NCBI RefSeq assembly: GCF_001540865.1
Contig: NC_033641.1
Coordinates: 8,935,767-8,999,766 of the forward strand
Reading direction: 5' to 3'
Source: Ananas comosus
Lineage: Eukaryota; Streptophyta; Magnoliopsida; Poales; Bromeliaceae
DNA: 64,000 nucleotides
Below the pieces are notes generated by a model. The model had not been told where the DNA came from, did no database searches, and worked only from the letters and a program-made list of their open reading frames with translations. A program made the translations under genes and the position numbers. Below, piece after piece: positions 41,214-53,192 of the stretch (position 1 is the first letter of the stretch; the number at the start of each line of letters is the position of its first letter).

Positions 41214-41725
41214 TCAAAATTTATTTTGTTTGAGATTCCTAAGATAGTTCAAAATTCATAAGATTGGCATGAAAAATATAATAAATTTTTTAAAAAATCA
41301 TTTTACACATCAAATGTCTACTTCAGTCATCATCATTGAGCTTTATTTTGCACTTATTTAACTTGTTACTTGGGCACCACCTTCTTACTCCATTACTCTT
41401 GCAAATTAATCATTTTATAATATCTAAACCCCCACAACTATAACTTTATATAATCTTGAGCACTTGTGAGCCATTTTATATTAGATTTTAAAAAAACCTA
41501 CAAATATTTTACTATTGCCAACCATTTAAATATGTACTCTTTTTTTTAATGAATCTTTGTAGTTTTATAGCAACAATGCTTAGTCCTCTGAAATCCACCT
41601 TTGTATTGACTTAGTGTAATTAGTTTAAACAAAGACAGATTACGTTTTTTTTCGAATTCAGAACCTTTTACTCTGGTACTATGTTATTCTTCTAAAACAT
41701 AAATTAACACTTTCTCGTAACGAAC

Positions 41726-41872
41726 AGACCGTCCCTAGAGCAAGTACAAAGGGCTTGGTGGTTGGTACTCGAGACCTAAGTTCGAATTCTAGTTGATTCA
41801 CATTTTCAGCTAATTTTATTTTTAAATAAAATAAACGAAGCAGGTAGCGTGCTACCTATCTCCCAAAAAAAA
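41726..41872 (+). mobile_element. tRNA-derived SINE, full-length copy
   Basis: Reads GACCGTCCCTAGAGCAAGTA, GGGCTTGGTGGTTGGTAC, AAGTTCGAATTCTAG (B box with one change), then CGAAGCAGGTAGCGTGCTAC and an A tail. Imperfect direct repeats flank it: ACACTTTCTCGTAACGAAC on the left and ACACTTCCTCCTAAGAACC on the right. Confidence 0.85.
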
Positions 41873-41884
41873 AAAAACACTTCC

Positions 41885-42005
41885 TCCTAAGAACCAACCG
41901 CACCTAATGCAGTTCGCTAAGTGCTCAGTAGTTGATATCCGACATCTTAAGTTTGAACCCTATTGCTTCACATTTCTAAGTGAGTTCAATTCTAAAAAAA
42001 ACTGC
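41885..42005 (+). mobile_element. Degenerate SINE-like copy, related family
   Basis: CTAAGTGCTCAGTAGTTGAT, then TTAAGTTTGAACCCTATTGC and TTCACATTTCTAAGTGAGTT follow the same order as the SINE (head, B-box-like, middle). The 3' end differs. It lies directly after the SINE at 41726. Confidence 0.5.
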
Positions 42006-42882
42006 ACGAAAAAAACCCTTCTGTTTGATATCATGTACCAGTTATGTAAAATAATTATCATTCTCTAAAAGTTTAAATTAACAAATCTAAAACTTTAAAT
42101 ATCATAAATGTCCCTCCAAAATCTAAAAGTTTACAAATACATCCTTAATCATCCAAAACTATCACTAACACTCCTATAAACCTCAATTTGGAGAAACTAT
42201 CACTAACACTCCTATAAACCTCAATTTGGAGGGGTATCTATGAAATTACACTCCCCCCAAAAAAAAAAAAACTAACAGTTACAGAGGGCACTTTCAAAAC
42301 TCAATGTAGTTGAGGGGCCTTCACACATTTTTACCAACTCATCATCAATCAACCACGCATCAACGGTCCAAAATAACTCCTACCCCTCTTCTTTTTAACA
42401 AAATAAGTCCAAATTACACAAATCTTACTATAAATATTCACTTTTTTTACTTTTTTTTTTCTGACTTTCAAAACCTATATTTTACTTTTTTAAAAAAATT
42501 TAAAAATATTTTCAGGGAATACTGTATTAATGGAGGAGTGCAAAATAATCAAATTACCCCTTTTTTTTTATAAAATAAATTTTTAATAAATTCTTATTAT
42601 TTTAATAAATATTTTTGATATAAATTATAAAAAATAGACGGAATAGTGATGAACCCAGAAGAGAAAGGGACAAAATATAACTTGAAATGATAATGGGTAA
42701 AATGTATGTTTTTAAAAATTGGAGAAAAAAAAATTAAAAAAATAGATATTTATAAAGGAGCTTNAAAGACTTAATTAAGAGGGAAAATAAACTTGGCAAC
42801 ATCGATCTACTACTTTTTAGAGTATGAAAGCAAAGAAAAACTGTGCAAAGATTTCTCTTCTTGCATCACTATGGACACCATG

Positions 42883-42884
<2 letters not shown>

Positions 42885-42946
<62 letters not shown>

Positions 42947-42970
42947 ACCCCTCTCTCTCTCTCTCTCTAC

Positions 42971-43003
<33 letters not shown>
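42885..43003 (+). promoter_or_regulatory. Long (CT)n tract upstream of the kinase gene
   Basis: Two CT runs split by ACACC, in the sense of the gene, about 500 bp before the ATG. Probably in the promoter or 5' UTR; the serine/leucine frames over it are artefacts. Confidence 0.7.
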
Positions 43004-43005
<2 letters not shown>

Positions 43006-43498
43006 AACCCTTCGATTCCCCCTTTTTTTTAGCAAAGTAGAAGAATCCTATAATCCCTCTCCTCTTCCCATTTCTCTCTCTCTCTGTTTCTCTCCTCCAC
43101 GTCTTTTTTGGATAGTTTAATTACTTAATTTATCTCCAAAATTTGAGAAAAAATGGACCTAATTTTGCTGTTTTTGTCCTCGTTTCGATCAGCTTTGTTG
43201 GTCGCCTCCGCGAGTTGCTCCGCCCCTGTTCGCAGAAAATAGAAAGGTGGGATTTTTGGTTGGTCGGAACCCTCGTTTCCGACGCAAAGGTGGGATTTTG
43301 ATCTCGCTGCGACGATTTTCGTCGAGTTTGTGATGCGGGTTTTGGTCTAATTAGGGTTTCGATCGGCGTTCCGGGGGAAATTTGAGTGTTTTTGTGGAAT
43401 GGTGTTTTGAGGGCGCTCGATTTTGATTGAGAAAATTAGGGAAAAAGGAGTGGGATTGGGGAAGGGGGAGGGGGGAGAGTTTGTGAATTGTTCATCTT

Positions 43499-46400
43499 AT
43501 GGGTTGCATTTGTTCTAAAGGGATCGCCACCGAGGAGAATGTCGAGACCCTGCGAAAGGCCTCCATCTCGAGCAAATCGTTGAAGCGATTCGTTACTCTA
43601 TCGAAGAAAGGGGAGGCAATTGTGCCGAGCTCCGATGCACCGGTTATAGTCGATGGTGGGGGAACACTTAGGGTTAACTCGAAGCCGAAGGAAAATGGGG
43701 TGGTCCTGATTCCTGTGACCGTCGATGCGGCGGAGAAGAAAAAGGCGGGGGCGGTGGCGGCAGCGGCCACGGCCGAGAATAGGGCGAGGAAGCCAGTGGG
43801 ACATCATAGAAGGGCCACCGTCGATGTCGGTGCCAACGGGACAGAGGATGACAACGCGAGGGTCGGCGACGCGGAGCCCAATTTGGGGATCGGCGGAGTG
43901 CCCAACGGGTTCTCGGGGGAGCACGCGATCGCCGGTTGGCCTTCTTGGCTCACGGCGGTGGCCGGGGAGGCCGTGAAAGGGTGGCTTCCGCGAAGAGCGG
44001 ATTCTTTCGAGAAATTGGACAAGGTAATCTTTTGGAGGGGTTTATTGCAAATTTAGTGCCTGAAATTTGATTCAGATTTCAATTTCGTCGTCTTTACTAT
44101 GTTGTGACAATGTGTGAATTTCATGTTTAATCTAACATGATTCTATTGTTTTGAGGTTTCCTTCTGTTTGATTAAAGAAATATTGGAATATGATTCTATT
44201 GTTTTGTTATTCAGAAAATGAACATAAGTAATCTGGTAATGATGGTGATGGTATTGATGACGACGACGACGACGATGATGCAATATTAACATGAACAACA
44301 CTATTCTATGACATTTTAGTGCTAACACCTAGACATTGATATGAAAAACTTTTGCAGATTGGGCAAGGAACTTATAGTAATGTATATAGAGCCCGTGATC
44401 TTGAAACCAGTAAGGTAGTCGCCCTCAAGAAAGTTCGGTTTGTCAATATGGATCCAGAAAGTGTTCGATTTATGGCTAGAGAAATCCATATACTGCGGAG
44501 ACTCGACCACCCGAACGTTATAAAACTTGAAGGCATAGTAACATCTCGGATGTCGAATAGTTTGTATCTTGTCTTCGAATACATGGAGCACGATCTTGCT
44601 GGGCTCGCGGCAACTCCAGGTCTTAAGTTCACCGAGCCGCAGGTACATGATCTGATAACACCTTAAAATTCTAGTATGGCTATATAATGTAGGAAACCAT
44701 CTATAGATGTAGCGACAGGTGAGCCGGGTGGCAAGAACCTGACACAACCTGTTACTGTAGTTCTTTAATCATTCCATAATACTTATAAATACCAAATTTT
44801 TTTATGTAAATATCAGGTCAAGTGTTACATGCAACAACTACTTCGAGGACTCGATCACTGCCACAGTCGTGGAGTACTACATCGAGATATCAAGGGCTCG
44901 AATCTTTTGATCGATAATAATGGCAACCTTAGAATAGCGGACTTTGGCCTCGCGACATTTTTCAATCCTGATCAGAAGCAGCCATTGACGAGTAGAGTTG
45001 TCACGCTGTGGTATCGACCTCCCGAGCTTTTGTTGGGTGCCACGGAGTATGGCGTAGCGGTTGATTTGTGGAGTACGGGTTGCATCCTCGCAGAATTGCT
45101 TGCTGGAAAGCCAATCATGCCAGGACGAACTGAGGTATAGAGCATTCTTCAAGCTTTGATTAATGGCATTTACGAATTTCACATATATGATACGATAGAG
45201 TCCTCATGTAGTCGCATTTGTTCATGGGTAGTGACATCGTTAGACAGAAATTGTTACTGACAGGTCATTGTTTACTATATAGAAGTTGTTGGGCCAAATG
45301 AACCTACTCTGTCAATAATAATTTTAGATTTGCCGATATCGGTAGCCTCCTGCCGTTCATGCCTTGCAAATAATGAATGTTCATAGTCGTCCTATTTATG
45401 GTTTCATTTTCGTTCTTCTTTGGATTAGATACTTCTTCCTCCACAGAGGCGCAGACAAAAACTCAGTGAACTCAGTTTCGCTGAACAATTTTTCATAAAG
45501 ATGTAGTTTATGTAATGAGAATGTGCGTCAAGGAAGATTCCCGTTACTGATAGACAATATAAGTTGCATCGCTGCTCATCCTTTTAGCATTCATTTTAAT
45601 ATGGTACGGAATCTTTCAAAATAGGGGCCCTAACCTGTGCTTTAATCTTTCGATGAAATTCCTTCCTAAGATTAGACCAGTTTATTAACATAATATTTAG
45701 TTGTGGACCGAGCTGAAACCTAAAAGGAGTGGAGATCTCTTAAAAGTGTAGATAGTTCCTGTTTTATCTAAAATTTGACTAAACGTTTCCACCAATTGGC
45801 TTTGTTGACTGACTTGTTTTCCTACGCACCGTCTAGGTGGAGCAACTCCACAAGATTTTCAAGCTGTGTGGATCACCATCAGAGGAGTATTGGAAGAAAT
45901 CAAAGTTGCCGCATGCAACTATTTTCAAACCTCAACACCAATACAGGCGCTGTTTCGCCGAGACGTTCAAGGATTTCCCTCCTCCGGCTTTAGCTCTCTT
46001 AGATTCTCTACTTGCAATCGAACCAGCTGCTCGGGGAACAGCAGCTTCAGCTCTTCAGAGCGAAGTATGTTTTTGACTCTTGTGATAAATTTCATGCCTT
46101 CTTTCTAGACTATTTGAATATTTTTCCCTTAAACAATGGAGATGCGATACTTTCCGTGAGCATGCTAGGAAACAAAACTAATTAGTATTCTTTGCTTTCT
46201 AAACTTAAAAAGTAAATTCTATCATCTGTTAAAGAGGAGAATGGTTTTGCAATATTCTTCTTTCTCATGCTCATATTTTTCACTTGAGTTTTTTTGTCTC
46301 CATTTTTAACTGATAACTAGTTAAAAATTTTGTTAGTTTTTCAGAACAAAGCCGTATGCATGTGATACCTCGAGTTTGCCTAAATACCCACCAAGCAAGG

Positions 46401-47539
46401 AGTATGATGCGAAGCTTCGCGATGAAGAAGTTAGAAGGTATTTTTCTCGAAATATTGCGTTTAACTATATTTGCTATCATTAGGACACACTTACATATTT
46501 TCTTCTAATTATAATAGAAATTATAGTGTTCCATGGTTCTTAAATTATTTACCATGTGTTTTTGTCCTTACAGGCAAAAGGCGGCAGCTATTAATGGCCG
46601 GGGAGCTGAATCTATAAAGCCGAGGCGAAAAGAATCTAAAGCAAATCCAGTTCCCAATGCCAATGCAGAGCTTCAGGTAATCCTAAATGTAGTTTTATGA
46701 GGTTGACACTTATTTTTGGTGTTTGCATACAAAAATCTCATTGTGAAGAAGATTTATCAATTCTTAAGAAGTGCACATGATTTTCCATCGTTTATGCAAT
46801 CAATTTTAGCTCGTGCCAAACTTATGTGTCTATTTTCTTTTTTTACGCTTCCAGAAGCGACATGTACAGGCAAATCCAAAAAGCAGGAGTGTGAAGTATA
46901 GCCCACTGGAGGATAGCGGAGCCGGGTTCCCCATCGAGCCCCCCGGACTACCCGCAGCTATGCACACGGCTCAATTCGGATCAACATGGTATAATAAGAA
47001 GGGTAATCACGATGATCATCGCGGAGTTCCGGAGCGCACGTATAGCTCCGTTAGGGTCGCAAATGGCCCTCAGCTAAAGACACAACGATCCTATAAGCCT
47101 CAAGCCGGTGGGACCGACTTGCACAGCTTATCGGTTTCGGCTGCGGGGAGAAGCACTGCTCACCCGAGATACAATCGGCTCGATATCGTAGAGTCCTCGG
47201 AGAAGCATGTGCTCGATCGGCCTGCCTCTTCTCACAAGAAAGATTTAGGAGTCAAGGACTCGGCAGTGGTAACTACTTACTTAAACTGTTGTTTATTATC
47301 ACATTGGCATTTTGTTAAGGCACTTGCGACGCATTTGCGCATTCTCAGTTTGTGATGCTTAATGTGGTTACCGTTATTGGCAAATTCAGGGTTACGGAGG
47401 CAAGATCAAACGAATCCATTACTCGGGGCCATTGATGCCCCCGGGAGGGAACGTCGAAGACATGCTTAAGGAGCATGAGCGGCAGATCCAACAGGCTGTG
47501 CGCAAAGCTCGCCTAGGCAAAGACAAGACGAACAAGTAG
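43499..47539 (+). CDS. CDK-related Ser/Thr kinase with N-myristoylation signal (At1g54610-like)
   Basis: Eight exons: 43499-44023, 44358-44642, 44817-45134, 45837-46064, 46337-46437, 46574-46676, 46855-47268, 47390-47539; 707 residues. MGCICSKG is a myristoylation site with palmitoylable cysteines, so plasma-membrane anchoring is likely. Residues 1-170 are low complexity. The kinase domain (about 171-460) shows IGQGTYSNVYRA, ALKKV (ATP lysine), a PSTAIRE-like helix SVRFMAREI, HRDIKGSNLL, DFGLA and WYRPPELLLGA, all catalytic residues present. The C-terminal tail (about 490-707) is basic and Ser-rich, ending with KIKRIHYSGPLMPPGG and a charged helix. Plant CRK-like CDKs of this group have few assigned roles. 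A small GAC repeat lies in intron 1 near 44250-44280. Confidence 0.95.
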
Positions 47540-48572
47540 CTTACATTGAGAAAAGCTGCTTGCAAAAGCACTTTTTTGCAACAAACAGCATCTACTGAGA
47601 AGGGTTTACAGACGCAGAATCGACTCGCTTATGTTTACAGCAAAACGGAGAAAAATGCAGCTGAGTTCTTCGCGGCACGAGAACTATGTAGAGCACGAAA
47701 TGAGGAGATGATTTCCGAAAGTAATTTTTGTGAATTATGTATACCTCTTACAAAGCCTTGTAAATTAAACCCATCACTATGAATGTATACCTTGTGAGTT
47801 GGCAACTTTTAGTGGAACTGCCGGGAAAATCGCTTTCTAAGGAAGCTGTTCCGGCATTTGTTGGAGTGTACGGATGTGCTGATGTAAAGAAAGGAATTGC
47901 TTGTCGAGAGGCGTAAAAAATGCGAAAGTCTCTATGCAATTTTAAGAACAACATATGCAAGGGATTTGAGCTTTTAGGGTTCTGAGTGAATGTAAATGCT
48001 TGTTGTAAAATGTGTATTATTTGGATTACCTCTTATTCCTGTTTTGAATGTGCATCTTCATACACTATAAAGTTATTATTCTTAATTTTTGTAATCTTAA
48101 ATATGAAGCAGGATTGATTATTGGGAAAGATATAGTTGTTATTGTAAAATAGAAGATCTACTTCACTCAAAAGAAAATGAACACTTGATCTTTATATTTT
48201 TGAGGTCTAGTTGTCTCGGTTCTGTAGCTAAGTTCATCTTCTTAGTGAAAGAATCAGTAGCATACTATATTTTCTCCAAAAAAAAGAAAAAAAAAAAAGC
48301 CCTTCAAATTGTATAAATGCTACTCTTTTTTATCATAATCTTAATATAATTCAGTATCCTGCAACATTTCATTTCACTTCTTCTAGTAATGTTTAAATAA
48401 TTCTGTTTTGTTGGGGAACAACTGTTTAAACAAATTCTCGATTGTATCCTACAAAATTGATATTTTGGGTAAGACAATATCAGAGTCAGTTCTAAGCCAC
48501 TTCTGTTTTAAGAGATCGGTCATTTTATGGCACATATTTATCTACTATCCTGCTATTTTTCTTAGTTCTCTC
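47540..48572 (+). other. 3' UTR of the kinase gene and AT-rich DNA
   Basis: The first few hundred bases are probably 3' UTR. The rest is AT-rich with an A-rich tract near 48280. No gene is recognised. Confidence 0.4.
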
Positions 48573-48582
48573 TTTAGTCAAT

Positions 48583-48704
48583 TACTGACCGTCCTTAGTG
48601 CAAGTGGCAATTGTTTTATATTTTCATTAAAGTTTATTTCTTAAAAAAAAAAAAAACAAACGAAGCGAGTAGCATTTTGCATTTCTCTCTCAAAAAAAAA
48701 ACTT
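48583..48704 (+). mobile_element. Internally deleted SINE copy
   Basis: Begins TGACCGTCCTTAGTGCAAGT like the SINE head, lacks the whole B-box part, then resumes at TTTATTTCTTAAAA and AAACGAAGCGAGTAGC with an A tail. Direct repeats TTTAGTCAAT at 48573-48582 and 48705-48714 flank it, so the deletion came before or after a normal insertion. Confidence 0.75.
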
Positions 48705-49040
48705 TTTAGTCAATCCGCGTGGCACGGTTCATCTGATATCCACTATGCGCATAAATAGACGATTTAAGGTAGATTCTGTACCATTTCCTACTAGATCAAT
48801 CTTTAGATTACCAACATCAAGGAGATAACCATAGATTAATCACTAATGAAGTACATAAAACACAATATGAACATACTTTACATAGATTACTTATGAAGTA
48901 CATAAAACAATATTAACACACTTTATGCACCCTTTTCAGTTGAAAACTTCAGAGTCATAACAAAGTACTAGCAACATCTTTAAGAACCATAAAACTAACA
49001 CAGGATATTTTCACAGAAAAAGAAAAAAAAAAGAAGAAGA

Positions 49041-49165
49041 GATCCAAGTTCGAATCCTAGTTGATTCACATTTTCAGCTAAGTTTATTCCTAAGTGAAAT
49101 AAACGAAACGGGTAGCGTGCTACCTATCTCTCTCTCAAAAAAAAAAAAGAAAAAAAAAGAAAGAA
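49041..49165 (+). mobile_element. 5'-truncated SINE copy
   Basis: Starts at ATCCAAGTTCGAATCCTAG (B box) and runs to CGGGTAGCGTGCTACCTATC and a long A-rich tail. The head with the A box is missing. Its tail ends a few bases from the stop of the STIG1-like frame. Confidence 0.8.
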
Positions 49166-49168
49166 GTT

Positions 49169-49470
49169 TCAATCCAATCCCGGAGGACGAAACAACGGGA
49201 GCGGCGGTGGGAAAGGGTACGGCGGTAACGGCACCGGCGGTAGGGGCTCGACATAGCTGCAGAATCCGTAGAGACAAAAATATCCGAACGGACAACGGCG
49301 GTTACACTTGCCGCAGTGGAACCGACAACGGCGGTTACACTCGCCGCAGTGGAACGGACTTGTCATAACGTTCCTGCAGAATCCGCCGTAGCATCTCCAC
49401 CGGAACGGGCACTGGACGCCGCAGAACCTGCAGTTGTTCGGGTCCGACCGCAGGTCGACGCAGCGGTCGC
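49169..49470 (-). pseudogene. STIG1-like cysteine-rich frame, incomplete
   Basis: From the likely acceptor CCTGCAG at about 49470 the frame reads through CVDLRSDPNNCRFCG, CPFRWRCYGGFCRN, two tandem FHCG-CNRRC modules, then CPFGYFCLYGFCSYVEP and a Pro-rich tail ending RPPGLD. The spacing C-VDL--D--NC--CG--C and C--G--C-YG-C is that of STIG1 stigma-specific secreted proteins. No signal peptide is encoded in this frame and no ATG is available; the candidate first exon at 49986-49830 joins in the wrong phase. An 11-residue tandem duplication (49291-49323 and 49324-49356) is present. Probably a broken or incompletely modelled gene. Confidence 0.6.
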
Positions 49471-49791
49471 TGCAGGTATGTATAGTCACAACTTCAGCAT
49501 TCGGACGCGAATTCAGAGAAATATTCGAGCAATCAACATGTTGAGAACTTTACAGAACTTAGTGTGAACTATGAATCATTTTGATTTGCTTATTCGGCCA
49601 TTTAGTTTATTTAATTTGAGTCGGTCAATAACACTTTAACTTCAAAATTAGAAAGCGATGGAATTAATCAGCATATTTCATACAATTCTCACAACTATAA
49701 ATTTATTAAAGTAATTAATTAATTTAAATAAACTGAAAAGCTGGGTAGCCGTTTCAAATTGATGCATAGTTTGGATAAGTTTTGTATATTT

Positions 49792-49986
49792 TCACCAAAA
49801 GGCATTGGAAAATACTAAGATTGTACCTGCAACAAAGTCGCGGTGTGAAGGTTGGTAGCCCCGCCCAGCAAATCCACGGTCGGTACCTACACCGGGACTC
49901 CCTCGGCCTCTGACCGCCACCCCATCGAGCCAGGGGGGCGTGACGGTCACGACAGCGACAGCGGCAGCAGCAATGGTGTTGTTCAT
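49792..49986 (-). other. Possible first exon fragment for the STIG1-like gene
   Basis: The frame starts MNNTIAAAAVAVVTVTPPWL, weakly like a signal peptide, and meets a GTTGCAG|GTACAA donor. The phase does not match the cysteine-rich exon. It begins only 8 bp from the solo LTR. Confidence 0.3.
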
Positions 49987-49994
49987 GTGCCGCC

Positions 49995-50523
49995 TGTCAC
50001 GGACAAATATTTTCCGCTGACTTCTCTTTGACAGTGGCCCAACTTCGCTAGCGGAGCGGATCGTTAAAGAGACCCAAACCCAACCCGCTGTGGGGAGACG
50101 AAGGGTTTTGTAATCTCTCCCATCAATGATGGAAGCTCAAGGGTTATGAAACTACCAAAAGTTAATAGGGTGACTCTTGGGCTTTTGGCTCACTATGAGG
50201 GTGAGTTAATGTGTGTCATAATGAGAGAGTTAGTGTGTGTCTAGGTTCATTGTATCTAGGAACATATAAGTAGTGGAGTTTGGCTAAGGTCAAAACACAC
50301 AAGAGAGAGTGTGTATGTGAGTTGTAATTCTCATTTTCTAAGTAGTGTAGTACTTAACTTTTTGAGAGAACCTCTGTCTTTTTTTCTTGTGTCATTCCTT
50401 TTGCATACTTAGTCGTAGGACGCGAAGGTCCGGACTAGCAACAGGGACGAAGGCTTGCCCATCTTCGAGCAGGAAGGTGGGCGCCGCACGGGCTTTGCGA
50501 ACAAAAACGCTAAGGCCGTGACA
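49995..50523 (+). mobile_element. Apparent solo LTR
   Basis: 529 bp starting TGTCACGGACAAAT and ending TAAGGCCGTGACA, so TG...CA ends with an 8-bp inverted repeat TGTCACGG/CCGTGACA. A TATA-like CATATAAG is at about 50263. A 4-bp direct repeat CGCC flanks it (49991-49994 and 50524-50527). No internal retrotransposon coding follows on either side, hence solo. Confidence 0.6.
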
Positions 50524-50888
50524 CGCCGCTCTACTTTTTGTTCATTGTCGTCGTCGTCGTCATCATCATCTTCTTTTCTTTCTTCTGCGACGATGTCGCG
50601 GGACGCAACATGTGTAACGTGTTGCTTCTAACAAGTACACCATTGAAACACATACTACCATAATAGTAAAGATCACTAATAAGAGGGAGAGTTTTGGAAC
50701 CCATTTTGTATATAAGTTTTGGTACAAAATATTGGTGGTTTGAAACGGGTGGCGGGGAATTTAAATACGGGGGAAAGGAATCGACCGTTACGTATTATTT
50801 CCCGCGCAAAAAACGGGTGGCTTCATGCTCTCCTCGGAGTGTGAATTAGGTGTTAGACTTGTGACCACATATAGAAAAGTTAAAAATA

Positions 50889-51243
50889 GGGAAAACTTCA
50901 AAAACCCCCCGTGGTTTCACACTTTCTTACTTGAGTACCACATGATTTAAAGTGTATCAATTTGGTGCCATATGGTTTCAATTTTATCTTTTCGGCAACT
51001 TTTTCGTTAATATTTCGTTAAATTATATACAAAAAACTTCAGATACCCACCTAGGTTTATCGTATATTCATTTTAGTACCTTTTAATTTTAACTTTGTTA
51101 CTGATTTAAGAAAAAAAAATAGTGAAATTGATAATAAGAAGAGAAAAATGAAACCGCATGGCACCAAATTGATACACTTTAAACTACAGGGTGCTAAAGT
51201 GAGAAAGTGTGAAATCACATAGGTGGGTTTTTAAAGTTTCCCC
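50889..51243. mobile_element. Foldback MITE-like element, family B copy 2
   Basis: Left AAAACTTCAAAAACCCCCCG and right GGTGGGTTTTTAAAGTTTCC are inverted; TTAAAGTGTATCAATTTGGT pairs with CAAATTGATACACTTTAAAC. Same family as 7737-8126. Confidence 0.75.
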
Positions 51244-51353
51244 TTAAAAATATATAACAGATAATTTATTAATTTTTTAAAATCAAAAGATTTTAATTTT
51301 TATACAGAACATTGTAGTCCCCACGTCTAATAGGTCAAAATTATTAATCATCT

Positions 51354-51640
51354 AAAAAATTTCTGTAAACACATGGAATAGAATAAATATTCCTACAAAA
51401 TTTAACTTTTCATATTTATCCCTACAAATTCTAATATTTTCAAACATACCAATGGAGTTAGAATCTGTTAGAAAAAATATAGTTAATCATAATTAAAATA
51501 CTTAAACTTATTTATTGAATAAGATAAATTGATATTTTTATCCCTTTATATTATTTGTGATGATAGAAAAAAAAAAAGAAGATGATCGTTGAAAATTTTT
51601 AAAAGAATATTTCTACATAATTCTACAGAGAACCTTTGAA
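51354..51640. mobile_element. Family D-like foldback fragment
   Basis: CATATTTATCCCTACAAATT and GAAAATTTTTAAAAGAATAT-type blocks, also seen at 52365-52690. Ends are not sharp. Confidence 0.35.
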
Positions 51641-52052
51641 CTTTAGATCTTTTGCAATTAGGTGCCTGAACTTTCAGTTTTGGTAACTATATCTCCTAAA
51701 TTTTATCAAATTGTTCAGTTGATCACTCCACTCAAGTGAACTTGTTATTAATTACAAAGCTATTTTCTGATCGTATGTCATATATATAATTTTATTAAAC
51801 TTCCAAATATAAAGAAATCTATTTTTTTTCCAATTTCGATAATTTAGTATAACGATCAAAGAATAAGTTGAACCGAACTTTAATTTTTATTAAGGTTTTA
51901 CATGTTAGAATACAAGAAAAGGAAAGAATTTTGTGCCTTAAAGCTTCGTAAACCATATGCAATACATAGGTCCAAAACAGTTGAATAATTAGTAATTTTA
52001 ATTGAAAGAAAAGATTTATTAAACTATTTGACAAAGTTTAAGAGATCTAATT

Positions 52053-52337
52053 TTTAAGGATAAATTACACTTTTGGTCCTCAAACTATGACGCGTGTGAC
52101 AATTCAGTCCTCAAATATTAATTCTAGCCATTTCTAGCTTGACTTTTCTGAATTATTGCTATCAAATCTCACAACCTAATTTTTGACTAAATGTTGATGA
52201 TTTACTATTGTACAATGTGTTGCGGGATTGATTACAATAATTCAGATAGTTCGAATTAGAAATAATAACAAACTAAAGTTCGAGGACTAAGTGTTATGCA
52301 TTCCATAGTTTGAGGACCAAAGTTGTAATTTATCCAA
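52053..52337. mobile_element. Foldback element, family C copy 2
   Basis: Left GGATAAATTACACTTTTGGT and right CCAAAGTTGTAATTTATCC are long inverted ends; inner GTCCTCAAATATTAATTCTA faces AACTAAAGTTCGAGGACTA. About 285 bp, non-coding. Confidence 0.75.
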
Positions 52338-52364
52338 TTGCTAAAATAAAAAAAATTGGGTTAA

Positions 52365-52690
52365 CTGCATACAGCTCCTTGTAAATATATCAAATAGTAG
52401 ATTTATCCCTATAGTGTTCAACTTTTTACATTATCCCTACAAAAGTTCTAATATTTTTAAATATGGCCTTGTTATTAAGATTCATTAGAAAAATGAAGTT
52501 ATCCATAGGTAAAATATTTAACCCTAATTAGTAAATAAGGTAAATCGATCTTTTATTTTTTTTATATTATTTGTGATGGTAAAAAGAAAGAAAATGACTA
52601 TTGAAAATTTTTGGAAGGATATTTCTGAATAATTCTAACAGTTCGAGCTTTTGGAGAGATATATTTGTGATAGTAAAGATGTCATTTCAC
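52365..52690. mobile_element. Family D-like element
   Basis: AAATATATCAAATAGTAGAT, TTATCCCTACAAAAGTTCTA and GAAAATTTTTGGAAGGATAT parallel the order seen at 51354-51640. Borders are uncertain. Confidence 0.4.
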
Positions 52691-52966
52691 TTATCTTTTG
52701 TTAAAAAATAAACAGCACTTTAACGGTAACAAATATGAAAAGCTAAATTTTATAGTGATATATATTTGCTATTCGATATATTTACAAAGAGCCGCATGGA
52801 ATTAACCCAAAAATAATTTAGACAAGTATGTGTAAAAGAGCTAAAGTTTAGGTAGTTTTTGTGTATTTTTCCTGGCAATTTTAGTAGCTGCGGGCGAAGT
52901 CGTCGCTGGATTGGTCTTATCGGAGAACACGTTGCCGACTTTGGAAAACTAACAGCTGGAGATTGG

Positions 52967-52968
<2 letters not shown>

Positions 52969-53004
<36 letters not shown>

Positions 53005-53013
53005 CTCTCCACA

Positions 53014-53057
<44 letters not shown>

Positions 53058-53088
53058 CCCCAATTTCCGAGCCCTCGATCGATCGCTC

Positions 53089-53123
<35 letters not shown>
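52969..53123 (+). promoter_or_regulatory. CT-rich tract in the promoter/5' UTR of the seven-span protein gene
   Basis: Several CT runs broken by short GC-richer words, on the sense strand, followed within 60 bp by the probable leader. Confidence 0.65.
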
Positions 53124-53192
53124 CATTCTCCTCGTTTTAGGGTTTCGATCGCGCCTGAATCCCGCTCCCAGGGGAGGGGGGAAGGGGCCTCA

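Larger units (their letters stand above)
40391..42884. other. Gene-free stretch between QTRT2 and the kinase gene
   Basis: Begins with the QTRT2 3' UTR, then AT-rich DNA with the elements listed separately (family D foldback, SINE, SINE-like) and a direct repeat CACTAACACTCCTATAAACC at about 42172 and 42198. An N is at 42764. No gene is recognised. Confidence 0.4.

Noticed and set aside
42793..43040. Ser/Leu-repeat frames over CT tracts (also at 3478, 5148 and 52859)
   Set aside because: Translated microsatellites with no other protein signal.
46813..46854. Upstream extension of kinase exon 7
   Set aside because: The frame is open, but the region is intronic: a CTTCCAG acceptor at 46854 gives the phase that continues from exon 6.
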